This document shows, one piece after another, positions 44,701 through 51,665 of a stretch of DNA of 64,000 nt. Made by a program: the position numbers and the translations under genes. The notes under the pieces were generated by a model, which saw only the letters and a program-made list of their open reading frames with translations, was not told the origin of the DNA and did not search any database. The first letter of the stretch is position 1, and every line of letters begins with the position of its first letter. The stretch comes from Anaerorhabdus sp036636695 (GTDB lineage Bacteria; Bacillota_I; Bacilli_A; Erysipelotrichales; Erysipelotrichaceae), in assembly GCF_036636695.1 (NCBI RefSeq), contig NZ_JAVWNW010000001.1; one strand, written 5' to 3'.

Positions 44701-44819
44701 CTAAGAAGCCAGTAGCAAAAAAAGCAGCTGTAGCTAAAAAACCAGTAGCTAAAAAAGCAGCTGTAGCTAAAAAACCGGTAGCAAAGAAAGCAGCAGCTAA
44801 AAAGACAACTAAGAAATAA
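41709..44819 (+). CDS. ppdK: Pyruvate phosphate dikinase with histone-H1-like C-terminal tail
   Basis: Interconverts pyruvate, ATP and phosphate with PEP, AMP and PPi. The catalytic part is normal through about residue 880: the ATP-grasp region ('SVRSGSRASMPGMMDT' in part), phospho-carrier H456 in 'GGMTSHAAVVARG' and the PEP-binding barrel with C833 in 'GICGEHGGDPSS', ending 'SCSPYRVPIARLAAAQAA'. The family normally ends there at about 875 residues. Here 149 further residues follow, 13 copies of KKPVAKKA separated by 2-3 small residues, ending KKTTKK. The tail is strongly basic and disordered, like bacterial histone-H1-type proteins. A ribosome binding site and ATG lie at the junction, so the tail may also be made alone. 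Confidence 0.96.
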   Translation: MVAKKYVYKFSEGNGSMRNLLGGKGANLAEMTSLGMPVPQGFTVTTEACTAYYNDGEKINDGIKKEIFSHLDALEKLTGKKMGSKENPLLVSVRSGSRASMPGMMDTILNLGINDEVVETIARKTNNPRFAYDSYRRFIQMFADVVMGLPKSRFEEIIDEIKDERRVKLDTELNADDLKEMVVKFKAFYRENLKEDFPTDAKVQLGKAIEAVFKSWNNPRAIFYRKMNDIPSDWGTAVNVQMMVFGNMGDDCGTGVAFTRNPATGENKLFGEFLMNAQGEDVVAGTRTPQTINELKAIMPHAYKQFTEICSRLEKHYKDMQDMEFTIESGKLYMLQTRNGKRTAAAALKIACDMVKEKLITKDQALMMVDPKQLDALLHPQFDSYELKAVKPIAGALPASPGAACGQIVFTAEDAIQEAAKGKKVILVRLETSPEDIEGMHVAQGILTVRGGMTSHAAVVARGMGRCCISGCGEIKINEKERYFEVGGNRYNEGDFISLDGSTGSIYGQAIKTVPASISGDFETYMKWADDRRTLKVRTNADTPNDARQAILFGAEGIGLVRTEHMFFDANRIKTMREMIVSNNEEQRRLALDKLLPMQRGDFEGIYEVMKNRPVTIRYLDPPLHEFLPSTEKDIEDLANEMKMTVNELKQVISSLHEFNPMMGHRGCRLSVTYPEIAEMQTRAVIEAAINVNKKHPKYNIVPEIMIPLIGEVNELKYVKDIVIKTAEEVIKENKAKLKYMVGTMIEIPRAALLADEIAKEAEFFSFGTNDLTQMTFGFSRDDAGQFLSDYYDKKIYEQDPFARLDQKGVGKLIEMAATLGRATRPNIKLGICGEHGGDPSSIEFCHRVGLTYVSCSPYRVPIARLAAAQAAIKCDMEQNAKKEANRMVEKKPVAKKATAAKKPVAKKAEAKKPVAKKAAVAKKPVAKKAEAKKPVAKKAAVAKKPVAKKATVAKKPVAKKATVAKKPVAKKATVAKKPVAKKATVAKKPVAKKATVAKKPVAKKAAVAKKPVAKKAAVAKKPVAKKAAAKKTTKK
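44357..44361 (+). promoter_or_regulatory. Internal Shine-Dalgarno inside ppdK
   Basis: GGAGG within AAGAAGGAGG (44352-44361), 8 bases ahead of an in-frame ATG at 44370, exactly where the catalytic domain ends and the basic repeat tail begins. It is as strong as the sites of real genes in this window. Confidence 0.6.
44370..44819 (+). CDS. Possible separate histone-H1-like protein (internal start in ppdK)
   Basis: In-frame start giving 149 residues beginning MVEKKPVAKKA. Composition is almost only Lys, Ala, Val, Pro, Thr with two Glu after the first residues. A free protein of this kind would bind DNA or RNA non-specifically, as H1-like proteins of other bacteria do. Whether it is made independently, only as a ppdK fusion, or both, cannot be settled from sequence. 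The placement suggests a once separate downstream gene whose upstream stop was lost. Confidence 0.45.
   Translation: MVEKKPVAKKATAAKKPVAKKAEAKKPVAKKAAVAKKPVAKKAEAKKPVAKKAAVAKKPVAKKATVAKKPVAKKATVAKKPVAKKATVAKKPVAKKATVAKKPVAKKATVAKKPVAKKAAVAKKPVAKKAAVAKKPVAKKAAAKKTTKK
44373..44817 (+). repeat. Tandem 33/30-bp repeat encoding KKPVAKKA units
   Basis: Thirteen in-frame units, ten of 33 bp and three of 30 bp (by residue count), specifying KKPVAKKA plus TVA, AVA, TAA, EA or AA. Units differ by synonymous AAA/AAG and GCT/GCA changes, so the array is old or under protein-level selection. It is nevertheless repetitive enough for slippage to change copy number. Confidence 0.9.
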
Positions 44820-44832
44820 ATTATAAAAGACT

Positions 44833-44864
44833 AGAACTGTTACTATAACAGTTCTTTCTTTATT
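44833..44864 (+). terminator. Intrinsic terminator after ppdK
   Basis: AGAACTGTTA and TAACAGTTCT pair perfectly around CTA and run into TTCTTTATTTT. Confidence 0.88.
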
Positions 44865-44930
44865 TTGAAAATATATATAAAGATAAATGATACTCTACGA
44901 TATTATATAACTTTAACTTAGGTATTACTC

Positions 44931-44959
44931 TTGACAAAAAACAACGCAAAGACTAAACT
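44931..44959 (+). promoter_or_regulatory. Promoter of the thrS T-box transcript
   Basis: Perfect TTGACA (44931-44936), exactly 17 bp, TAAACT (44954-44959), directly upstream of the T-box leader. Confidence 0.8.
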
Positions 44960-44965
44960 ATGATG

Positions 44966-45182
44966 TAGATACAAAGAACAAGATATGATTATTCAATTTT
45001 TGATAAGAGAGATAGCCGGATGGTGAAAGGTTATTGATGAAATGAATAATTACCACTTGGGAGTAGCATTTTCGAAAAAATGCCGGCAGCAACCGTTATT
45101 TGTTTGAGTGCTTAATCGTTTGATTAAGAATTAAGGTGGTACCGCGTTCATAACGTCCTTATTTTTAAGGATGTTTTTTTGT
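44966..45182 (+). promoter_or_regulatory. T-box riboswitch (threonine-type)
   Basis: The invariant T-box AAGGTGGTACCGCG is at 45133-45146, followed by the terminator AACGTCCTTA/TAAGGATGTT and T7 (45152-45181). In the stem I region the bases ACCACT (45052-45057) offer the Thr codons ACC and ACT for the specifier; I favour ACC. Consistent with thrS downstream. Fills the 379-bp gap between ppdK and thrS together with the promoter. Confidence 0.92.
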
Positions 45183-45198
45183 TAAGAGGAGGAAAATT

Positions 45199-46944
45199 AT
45201 GATTAACATTAAAGAAAATGAAGAATTGAATGTTTTAAATCATAGCTGTGCACACTTATTGGCACAGGCTGTGAAGCGACTTTATCCACAAGCGATGTTT
45301 TGGGTAGGACCAGTTATCACAGATGGTTTCTACTATGATATTGATTTAGGTGATGTTTCACTTAAAGAAGAAGATTTAGAAAAAATTGAAAAAGAAATGA
45401 AAAAGATTTCTAAAGATGGCAAACGAATTGTTCGTGAAGAACTCTCAAAGCAAGAAGCTTTAGAAATGTTTAAAGATGATCCATATAAAGTTGATTTAAT
45501 TTCTAATATGGATGAAGAAGATACAGTAATCACTTGTTATAGACAAGGCGAGTTTGTTGACCTTTGCCGCGGGCCTCATGTTGAAACAGTAAAAGAGTTA
45601 AAATATTTTAAACTTCTTAAGGTTTCTGGTGCTTATTGGAAAGGTGATGCCAAAAATAAAATGCTTCAACGTGTTTATGGCATTTGCTTTGCGAATGAAG
45701 AAGATCTTAAAGAACATTTATATTTATTAGAAGAAGCTAAGAAACGTGATCACAAAAAACTTGGCCGTGAATTGGATTTATTTATGATGAGTGAATATGC
45801 TCCAGGAATGCCTTTCTTCTTACCTAAGGGAATGATTATCAGAAATATTCTTGAACGTTTTTGGTATGATGAACATACAAAAGAAAACTATGTTTTCATA
45901 AAAACTCCGATTATGATGTCAAAAGAATTATGGGAAGTTTCTGGTCACTGGTATAATTATCGTGAAAATATGTATGTATCTATGGTTGATGAACGTGACT
46001 TTGCAATTAAACCAATGAACTGCCCAGGTAGCTTACTTGTATTCAAGAGTGGATTGCATTCTTACAAAGATTTACCACTTCGTATGGGAGAACTTGGTCA
46101 AGTTCATCGTCATGAAGCAAGTGGTGCTCTTAATGGATTATTCCGTGTGCGTACTTTCACACAAGATGATGCGCATATTTATATGACATATGATCAAATT
46201 GAAAGTGAAGTAGTTTCATTGATTGCATTTATCGACAGAATATATCGTGCGTTTGGACTTGAGTACTCAATTGAATTAAGTACTCGCCCTGAAGAAAAAT
46301 ATATTGGTGAAATTGAAGTATGGAATAAAAGTGAAGAAGCTCTTGCAAAAGCATGTAAGGCAGCAGGTAAAGATTATAAATTGAATCCTGGTGATGGTGC
46401 TTTCTATGGTCCGAAACTTGACTTCCATATTCGTGATTCATTAGGAAGAGTATGGCAATGCGGTACTATTCAATTAGATATGAACTTACCAGAAAGATTC
46501 GATTTAACTTATATTGATCCAAATGGTGAAAAAGTTCGTCCAGTTATGTTGCACCGTGTTATTTATGGTTCAATTGAACGTTTTATTGGTATACTAATTG
46601 AACACTTTGCTGGTGCATTCCCATTGTGGTTAGCTCCTGAACAAGTTGTTATTGTACCTGTACATCATGAAAATCATTTAGACTATGCACGAAAAGTTGA
46701 AGCTATTCTTAGTGCTAAAGGCATTAGGGTCAAAATAGATGCAAGAAATGAAAAATTAGGCTATCGTATTAGAGAAGCACAAACTCATAAAATACCAGTT
46801 CAACTAGTTGTAGGTGAAGGAGAAATTGCGAATAATTCTGTAAATGTACGACGTTATGGAAAGCAAGATCAAAAAACTTGTTCAATTGATGAATTAGTAA
46901 ATGAGTTACTTCTAGAAATTGAAAATAAGGTGATAAACGCATGA
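45199..46944 (+). CDS. thrS: Threonyl-tRNA synthetase lacking the N-terminal TGS domain
   Basis: Class II synthetase of 581 residues. The protein begins almost directly with the editing domain: H15/H19 in 'HSCAHLL' and C123/H127 in 'LCRGPH', all four editing-site metal/catalytic residues present. The aminoacylation core has 'MNCPG', motif 2 'GQVHRHEASG' and motif 3 'LHRVIYGSIERF', followed by the anticodon-binding domain. Bacterial ThrRS is usually about 640 residues with an about 60-residue TGS domain, which is absent here. GAGGAGG precedes the ATG, and nothing upstream in frame encodes TGS because the T-box occupies that DNA. Confidence 0.95.
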   Translation: MINIKENEELNVLNHSCAHLLAQAVKRLYPQAMFWVGPVITDGFYYDIDLGDVSLKEEDLEKIEKEMKKISKDGKRIVREELSKQEALEMFKDDPYKVDLISNMDEEDTVITCYRQGEFVDLCRGPHVETVKELKYFKLLKVSGAYWKGDAKNKMLQRVYGICFANEEDLKEHLYLLEEAKKRDHKKLGRELDLFMMSEYAPGMPFFLPKGMIIRNILERFWYDEHTKENYVFIKTPIMMSKELWEVSGHWYNYRENMYVSMVDERDFAIKPMNCPGSLLVFKSGLHSYKDLPLRMGELGQVHRHEASGALNGLFRVRTFTQDDAHIYMTYDQIESEVVSLIAFIDRIYRAFGLEYSIELSTRPEEKYIGEIEVWNKSEEALAKACKAAGKDYKLNPGDGAFYGPKLDFHIRDSLGRVWQCGTIQLDMNLPERFDLTYIDPNGEKVRPVMLHRVIYGSIERFIGILIEHFAGAFPLWLAPEQVVIVPVHHENHLDYARKVEAILSAKGIRVKIDARNEKLGYRIREAQTHKIPVQLVVGEGEIANNSVNVRRYGKQDQKTCSIDELVNELLLEIENKVINA

Positions 46945-47900
46945 AAAAATTATTGATGATTTTGTGTTCAGCATTCTTAATTGCTGGATGTACTACATCA
47001 AATCCGAGTGGTTCCGTTGCTACTCCAACAACAAGTCCAGAAGTTAAATCTGAGCCTGTTGTTCTAAATGTATTAGCTCCTCGTGGTGCAACTGCACTTG
47101 CAATGATTCCAGTTATTAAAAACGAAACTGCTAAGGTAACTTTCGTTGATGGAACTGATGTAATTCAAGCTGCATTCGTAAATCCGAATCCTGAGTACAG
47201 TATTATCGTAGCACCAACAAATCTTGGAGCGAAACTAGCACTTGGAGATAAAACAAAATATAAGATGCTGGGAGTAATTACTTGGGGAAATTTATATCTT
47301 GTTGGAAATGATGATAATGCATTACAACAAGAAGGAAATTTAGCTGCATTTGGTGAAGGAGCTGTTCCTGGACTTGTATTTGAAGCAACAAACAAAGATA
47401 TTGTCCCTACAGTAACTTACTATAATGGTGTTGCAGATGCACAAGCTGCATTAATTAGTGGAAATGCTAATGTAGCATTATTGGCTGAACCTGCTGCAAC
47501 AGCAACCATTGGTAAAATGAAAGAACAAGGAAAAGAAGTTAAAATTATTGGTGATTTACAAAAAGAATTCGCTACTATTTCAGGTAGTGAAGGGTATCCT
47601 CAAGCCGCTATTTATGTACTTGAAGATAAATACAATGAGAATAAAGAATTCTATGATAGTTTCATAACAACAATTGCTGATTATACTGCAAATATAAATG
47701 ATTCTACTATGGATTCATTGAAATCAGATATAGAGGCAATAACACCAGAAGAACTAGGTGTTCCTAATGCAGAAATCGTTGCGAAGACATGGTCAAGAAT
47801 GAATATTCGTTATGTTCCTGCCAAAGATGTTATTGATCAGCTAAATACTTTTCTAGCATTATTTGATATTCAATCTGTTGATTCAGTTATAATCAAATAA
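46941..47900 (+). CDS. ABC transporter substrate-binding lipoprotein (NMT1/SsuA-like)
   Basis: Lipoprotein of 319 residues with a signal peptide ending 'LIAGC' (Cys 17) and a Thr/Ser/Pro linker. The binding-protein fold reads 'LNVLAPRGATALAMIPVI', 'YSIIVAPTNLGAKLA' and 'VTYYNGVADAQAALISGNANVALLAEPAA' in part, resembling binding proteins for sulfonates, nitrate or thiamine precursors. It overlaps the thrS stop by four bases, so it shares the thrS transcript and T-box. The matching permease is the next gene, but no ATPase gene is in the window. Confidence 0.85.
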   Translation: MKKLLMILCSAFLIAGCTTSNPSGSVATPTTSPEVKSEPVVLNVLAPRGATALAMIPVIKNETAKVTFVDGTDVIQAAFVNPNPEYSIIVAPTNLGAKLALGDKTKYKMLGVITWGNLYLVGNDDNALQQEGNLAAFGEGAVPGLVFEATNKDIVPTVTYYNGVADAQAALISGNANVALLAEPAATATIGKMKEQGKEVKIIGDLQKEFATISGSEGYPQAAIYVLEDKYNENKEFYDSFITTIADYTANINDSTMDSLKSDIEAITPEELGVPNAEIVAKTWSRMNIRYVPAKDVIDQLNTFLALFDIQSVDSVIIK

Positions 47901-47905
47901 ATTTA

Positions 47906-47943
47906 GAATTGTAAGACTTTGTCTTGCAATTCTTTTTTTTATT
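47906..47943 (+). terminator. Intrinsic terminator of the thrS transcript
   Basis: AGAATTG-T-AAGAC and GTCTT-G-CAATTCT pair over 13 positions around TTT, followed by T8. Confidence 0.9.
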
Positions 47944-48102
47944 TTTTAGTGAAAATGACCAATAAATAGTATATTTTTTTTGAATAACTGTTAAAAATTG
48001 ATTTATATTTAATGAACTTGAATGTTTTTAAGAAGTTTTGCGAATAAATCATTTTTCTTATGAAGTATAAGTTAAAAAAACCTACAATTTTAGGCATTGC
48101 AA

Positions 48103-48111
48103 TGATATAAT
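48103..48111 (+). promoter_or_regulatory. Extended -10 promoter of the permease/hydrogenase operon
   Basis: TGA followed by TATAAT (48106-48111), 36 bp before the permease start. The -35 at 17 bp (TACAAT) is weak. No other promoter is visible up to the end of the operon at 56846. Confidence 0.55.
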
Positions 48112-48147
48112 AAATCTAGATTTATACTGTGAAAATAGGGAGTATTC

Positions 48148-48879
48148 ATGAAAAAAGAACATGGTTTTACAATCTTGGTAATCATTGTAATTTGGCAATT
48201 TTTATCCATGACTGTGAATAACGATATTCTAATTCCATTTCCTATAGAAGTATTAAAAGACTTTAGTGATTTATTTACCAAAAATGTTTTCTATTCAAGT
48301 ATTATTGCAACGATATATCGAGTACTACTAGGCTTTTTAATATCATTTGTCATAGCACTTATTCTTGCGATAATTGCTAACCGATATAAGCTGTTTAGAA
48401 ATTGTTTTGAACCTATTCAGATTTTAGCAAAATCAATTCCAAACATTAGTTATATTATCATTGTTCTTGTTTGGTTAGGTTCAGAAAAAAGTGTAAGTGT
48501 GATTTGTTTCTTAATTCTTTTCCCAATATTCTACAATAACTTCTTGTTTGCGATGGATGAGGAACCCCAAGAATTAAAAGACGTTGAAAAAATATATCCA
48601 GAATCATTTCTTGAATTAACACGAGTTAAAACGATTCCGCTACTATTACCAACCATTCTTAGTACAAGTAAGATGGCTTTTGGTTTAGGTTTCAAAGTAT
48701 CTGTTATGGCTGAAATTTTAGGACAGGTACAAGTTGGAATAGGGAGACAATTGTATATTGCTAGACAAAATTTAGATACAACTAATTTGTTTGCTTGGAC
48801 AATTGTTATCATCCTACTTTGTTTTATAATTGATTGGGTTTTCGATCAATTCATAAATAGAAAAAAACATGGAGGTTAA
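48148..48879 (+). CDS. ABC transporter permease (nitrate/sulfonate/thiamine-precursor type)
   Basis: Permease of 243 residues with about six membrane helices. The ATPase-contact loop is recognisable as 'YPESFLELTRVKTIPLLLPTILSTSKMAFGLG' in part, which is the BPD-transp-1 EAA region. It is the natural partner of the lipoprotein at 46941, although a terminator and a new promoter separate them. It lies 2 bp before the hydrogenase genes and is probably cotranscribed with them. The ATPase must be supplied from elsewhere. Confidence 0.86.
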   Translation: MKKEHGFTILVIIVIWQFLSMTVNNDILIPFPIEVLKDFSDLFTKNVFYSSIIATIYRVLLGFLISFVIALILAIIANRYKLFRNCFEPIQILAKSIPNISYIIIVLVWLGSEKSVSVICFLILFPIFYNNFLFAMDEEPQELKDVEKIYPESFLELTRVKTIPLLLPTILSTSKMAFGLGFKVSVMAEILGQVQVGIGRQLYIARQNLDTTNLFAWTIVIILLCFIIDWVFDQFINRKKHGG

Positions 48880-48881
48880 TT

Positions 48882-49385
48882 ATGGAAAAATTAAATGCTG
48901 AATCGATTCGTATAGTTGATGAGATTGTAGCAAAACACACTGGTCGCCAAGGTCCTGTTAAATTAATGTTGCATGATGTTCAACATGATTTAGGGTACAT
49001 TCCATTTGAGGCAATGGAAAAAATTGCGATTGCGGCAAATACTTCTGTTGCAGAAGTATATGGCGTAGTAACATTCTATGCTCAATTTACAATTGAGCCA
49101 AAAGGTAAACATATCATTAATGTTTGCATGGGTACTGCTTGTTATGTAAAAGGTGCTCAAAACTTAGTGAATGATGTTATCAGCATGACAGGAGCAACTG
49201 TTAATGGCACAAGTGAAGATGGTTTATTTTCACTGGATGCAACTCGTTGTTTAGGTGCATGTGGATTAGCACCAGTAGTTATTATCGATGGTAAAGTTTA
49301 TGGAAACGCTGATTCATCAAAAATTATTTCTGAAATTATTCAATCAATCTTAGACTCTGAAAAGAAACAACCTTTAGGAGCTTAA
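48882..49385 (+). CDS. hydC: Hydrogenase subunit, NuoE-like [2Fe-2S] protein (HydC/HndA)
   Basis: Electron-transfer subunit of a soluble NAD(P)-linked [FeFe] hydrogenase, 167 residues. The N-terminal helical part has 'VYGVVTFYAQF', typical of 24-kDa complex I homologues. The C-terminal thioredoxin-like domain holds four cluster cysteines in 'CMGTACYVKGA' and 'TRCLGACGLAP'. GGAGG precedes the ATG. It works with the NuoF-like and HydA subunits at the other end of the same operon. Confidence 0.94.
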   Translation: MEKLNAESIRIVDEIVAKHTGRQGPVKLMLHDVQHDLGYIPFEAMEKIAIAANTSVAEVYGVVTFYAQFTIEPKGKHIINVCMGTACYVKGAQNLVNDVISMTGATVNGTSEDGLFSLDATRCLGACGLAPVVIIDGKVYGNADSSKIISEIIQSILDSEKKQPLGA

Positions 49386-49387
49386 TT

Positions 49388-49747
49388 ATGTTAGCGAATG
49401 ATATCGTTCAAAAATTAAACGCAACTGCTTTGGGTGTGTGGAATAAAAACCTCATGAACAAGGATTATAATTATGTTTTTGCGACTGATTTAATGAGCGA
49501 TGCTCTGGCAATGATTAATAACTCTTGTGATAAAACCGTATTATTAACTGGTTTATGCAATGCACAATCACTACGAACAGCAGAAATGTTAGATTTGGAA
49601 CTCATTATCTATGTACGAGGGAAAACACTTGATGAGAGTGTACTCCAATTAGCTATGGAAATGGGATTCAATGTATTCAAAACCGATTATTCAATGTTTG
49701 AAGCTTGCGGTATTCTTTACGAAGCAGGTATAAAAGCAAGTGATTAA
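49388..49747 (+). CDS. DRTGG-like domain protein
   Basis: Soluble protein of 119 residues resembling the small DRTGG-type proteins found in anaerobe hydrogenase operons ('ATDLMSDALAMI', 'TVLLTGLCNAQSLRTAEMLDLELIIYVRGK' in part, 'FKTDYSMFEACGILYEAGI'). DRTGG domains are related to CBS-associated and phosphotransacetylase N-terminal domains and are thought to be sensory. It starts 2 bp after hydC, and the next gene overlaps its end by 8 bp. It resembles the 110-residue protein at 51333, suggesting an old duplication or a working pair. Confidence 0.68.
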   Translation: MLANDIVQKLNATALGVWNKNLMNKDYNYVFATDLMSDALAMINNSCDKTVLLTGLCNAQSLRTAEMLDLELIIYVRGKTLDESVLQLAMEMGFNVFKTDYSMFEACGILYEAGIKASD

Positions 49748-50159
49748 TCAAGAATTTTTAGTAGAACGTGATGATTATGCAAATGCCGGAAGAGTTTCAA
49801 GTCAAATCAAACAATTATTAAGTCAAATTGGTATACCTGTAGATATTCTAAGAAAAGTGGCAGTAGCCTGTTATGAAGCAGAAATAAATATGATTATTCA
49901 TGCATGGGGTGGCACCATAACTTTAACTCTTCAAGAAGATGGAAAACTAACATTAGTATTTAAAGATCCTGGTCCAGGAATTCCAGATTTGGAAAAAGCA
50001 ATGACACCTGGCTGGTCAACAGCAAGTGAAAAAGCTCGACAACTTGGATTTGGGGCAGGGATGGGTTTGTTCAATATCAAACGGGTATCAGATTACTTTG
50101 ATATTCAAACTTCACCAACGGGAACAATACTAACGATTGGTTTTGAGGTAGCTTCATGA
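49740..50159 (+). CDS. RsbW-like GHKL ATPase (anti-sigma/serine-kinase type)
   Basis: Protein of 139 residues with a GHKL ATPase fold. The N box is 'ACYEAEINMIIHAWGG', G1 'DPGPGIPD' and G2 'LGFGAGMGLFNIKRVSD', followed by the strand 'GTILTIGFEV'. The layout matches serine-protein kinases/anti-sigma factors of the RsbW/SpoIIAB group. The GTG start at 49740 overlaps the DRTGG gene. Such proteins recur in [FeFe] hydrogenase operons of Clostridia-like bacteria. Its target is unknown; no STAS anti-anti-sigma partner or PP2C phosphatase is in the window. Confidence 0.85.
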   Translation: MINQEFLVERDDYANAGRVSSQIKQLLSQIGIPVDILRKVAVACYEAEINMIIHAWGGTITLTLQEDGKLTLVFKDPGPGIPDLEKAMTPGWSTASEKARQLGFGAGMGLFNIKRVSDYFDIQTSPTGTILTIGFEVAS

Positions 50160-51346
50160 AAACAGTAATTAGTTATACATTAGAAAAGTGTCGTAAATGC
50201 ATGAAGTGTTTAAAATCCTGTCCAACAGGAGCTGTTTTTATACAAAATCAACGGGTTGAAATTAATCATGATCGTTGTATTAATTGTGGTAAATGTATTG
50301 ATGCTTGTTTAAATCAAGGTTTACAAGCAAAAGGAAGTACACTCGTTGATATAAAGAATTATGACTATTCAATTTGTTTAGTACCTAGTTCAATGATTTG
50401 TGACTATAAAACGCAAGAAGAAGTTGAAGAACTATTCTATGCAATTAAGTTACTAGGATTTGATGAAGTAGTTGATATATCAGATATAGAAGGTCAAGTT
50501 GTAAAAGAGGCTCAATTATTATCTGATGGGGAACCAGGTAAAAGTTATATTTCATCATTTTGTCCTGTTGTAAACAAATTGATTGAAGTTAAATATCCAA
50601 TGTTATTGAGTAGTATTCTAGCAATCGATTATCCAAGTGAAATCGCTGCTCGACAATTACGAAAAAAATATAGTGACAAAGGAAAAATAGGTATATTTAA
50701 TTGTTGCGAGTGTATTGCAAAATTGAATTTAGCGAAGTATCCTTATGGAAATTTTGAATTTGAAGTTGATCATGCATTGGCAATTGTAGATATTTTCCCA
50801 TTTATCAAAGAAAATATGAAGAAGGGAAGAATTCCAGTTGTTTTATGTAGAGAAGGTTTACAAAGTTGTAGTCCAAATACAATGCTACAAAATCCTGACT
50901 ATTTAATGGCTGATGGGTTTGATAAAATATCCAATATTTTAGAACATGCAGAATTTGGATTACTTAATGAATTTAATTTATTAACATTATTCCCTTGTTT
51001 TAATGGATGTTTAGGAGGAAATTTGTTATGGGGTAATAGTTACCTCATGCGTAATAACATTCATCAATTATGTCATGATAGACAGAAACCGATAGCTGAT
51101 TTACCTTTTGAGGAACTCTATGGTGAAAGTACAATTAATCAAGTAAATGATATGCGATCAATACAAGAGAAACTTGCTTTTTTCGCAAAAGTAAATCATC
51201 AACTTGAAGGACTACCAGGTTATGATTGTGGAGCATGTGGTTACCCAAGTTGTCGTACAATGGCAGAGGGAATAACACTTGGATTTAAATCAAAAGAAGA
51301 TTGTCGCATTTTACGAAATGAGGTGAAACAACATGAAAGTGAGTGA
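50156..51346 (+). CDS. Hydrogenase-like iron-sulfur protein (HfsB-type, putative sensor)
   Basis: Protein of 396 residues with two N-terminal [4Fe-4S] motifs ('CRKCMKCLKSCP', 'CINCGKCIDACL') and an H-domain-like middle in which the [FeFe] motifs are altered: 'SSFCPVVNKLIEVKYP' for L1, 'FNCCECIAK' for L2 and 'FPCFNGCLGG' for L3. The C-terminal FeS motif is 'GYDCGACGYPSC'. The proteins of this type are thought to sense hydrogen or redox state rather than turn over H2. It overlaps both neighbours. Unlike some relatives it has no C-terminal PAS domain. Confidence 0.86.
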   Translation: MKTVISYTLEKCRKCMKCLKSCPTGAVFIQNQRVEINHDRCINCGKCIDACLNQGLQAKGSTLVDIKNYDYSICLVPSSMICDYKTQEEVEELFYAIKLLGFDEVVDISDIEGQVVKEAQLLSDGEPGKSYISSFCPVVNKLIEVKYPMLLSSILAIDYPSEIAARQLRKKYSDKGKIGIFNCCECIAKLNLAKYPYGNFEFEVDHALAIVDIFPFIKENMKKGRIPVVLCREGLQSCSPNTMLQNPDYLMADGFDKISNILEHAEFGLLNEFNLLTLFPCFNGCLGGNLLWGNSYLMRNNIHQLCHDRQKPIADLPFEELYGESTINQVNDMRSIQEKLAFFAKVNHQLEGLPGYDCGACGYPSCRTMAEGITLGFKSKEDCRILRNEVKQHESE

Positions 51347-51665
51347 ATTAGTCGAAAAATCTGGATGGAAGAATTGTTCAACAAATGAATCTCTCGATAA
51401 AGAAATACAAGGTGTTTATGTTGGTGATTTATTAAGTTGGGTAATGGGACGCGGACAGCCTGATGAAGCTTGGATTACAGTGCAATCACATTTGAATATT
51501 ATTGCAGTTGCTGTATTAAGAGAATTTAGCTGCATCATCATTGCTGATTGTGTTGAGATTCCAGAAGAGGTTATAAATAAAGCAAAGGAAGAAAATATTG
51601 CTTTAATTAGTGCAAGTGGAACTGCGTTTGATTGTGCTAAAAAGTGTATTGAATTTGGTTTGTAA
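51333..51665 (+). CDS. Second DRTGG-like domain protein
   Basis: Protein of 110 residues, similar in layout to the protein at 49388: 'GVYVGDLLSWVMGRGQPDEAW', 'NIIAVAVLREFSCIIIADCVEIP', 'NIALISASGTAFDCAKKCIEF'. The segment order fits DRTGG-fold proteins. It overlaps the sensor-like gene by 14 bp and the PHP gene by one base. A regulatory-ligand-binding role within the hydrogenase signalling set is inferred from context only. Confidence 0.68.
   Translation: MKVSELVEKSGWKNCSTNESLDKEIQGVYVGDLLSWVMGRGQPDEAWITVQSHLNIIAVAVLREFSCIIIADCVEIPEEVINKAKEENIALISASGTAFDCAKKCIEFGL

Noticed and set aside
44373..44817. KKPVAKKA DNA repeats as a CRISPR array
   Set aside because: Repeats are contiguous, in frame and without unique spacers; they encode a low-complexity protein tail.
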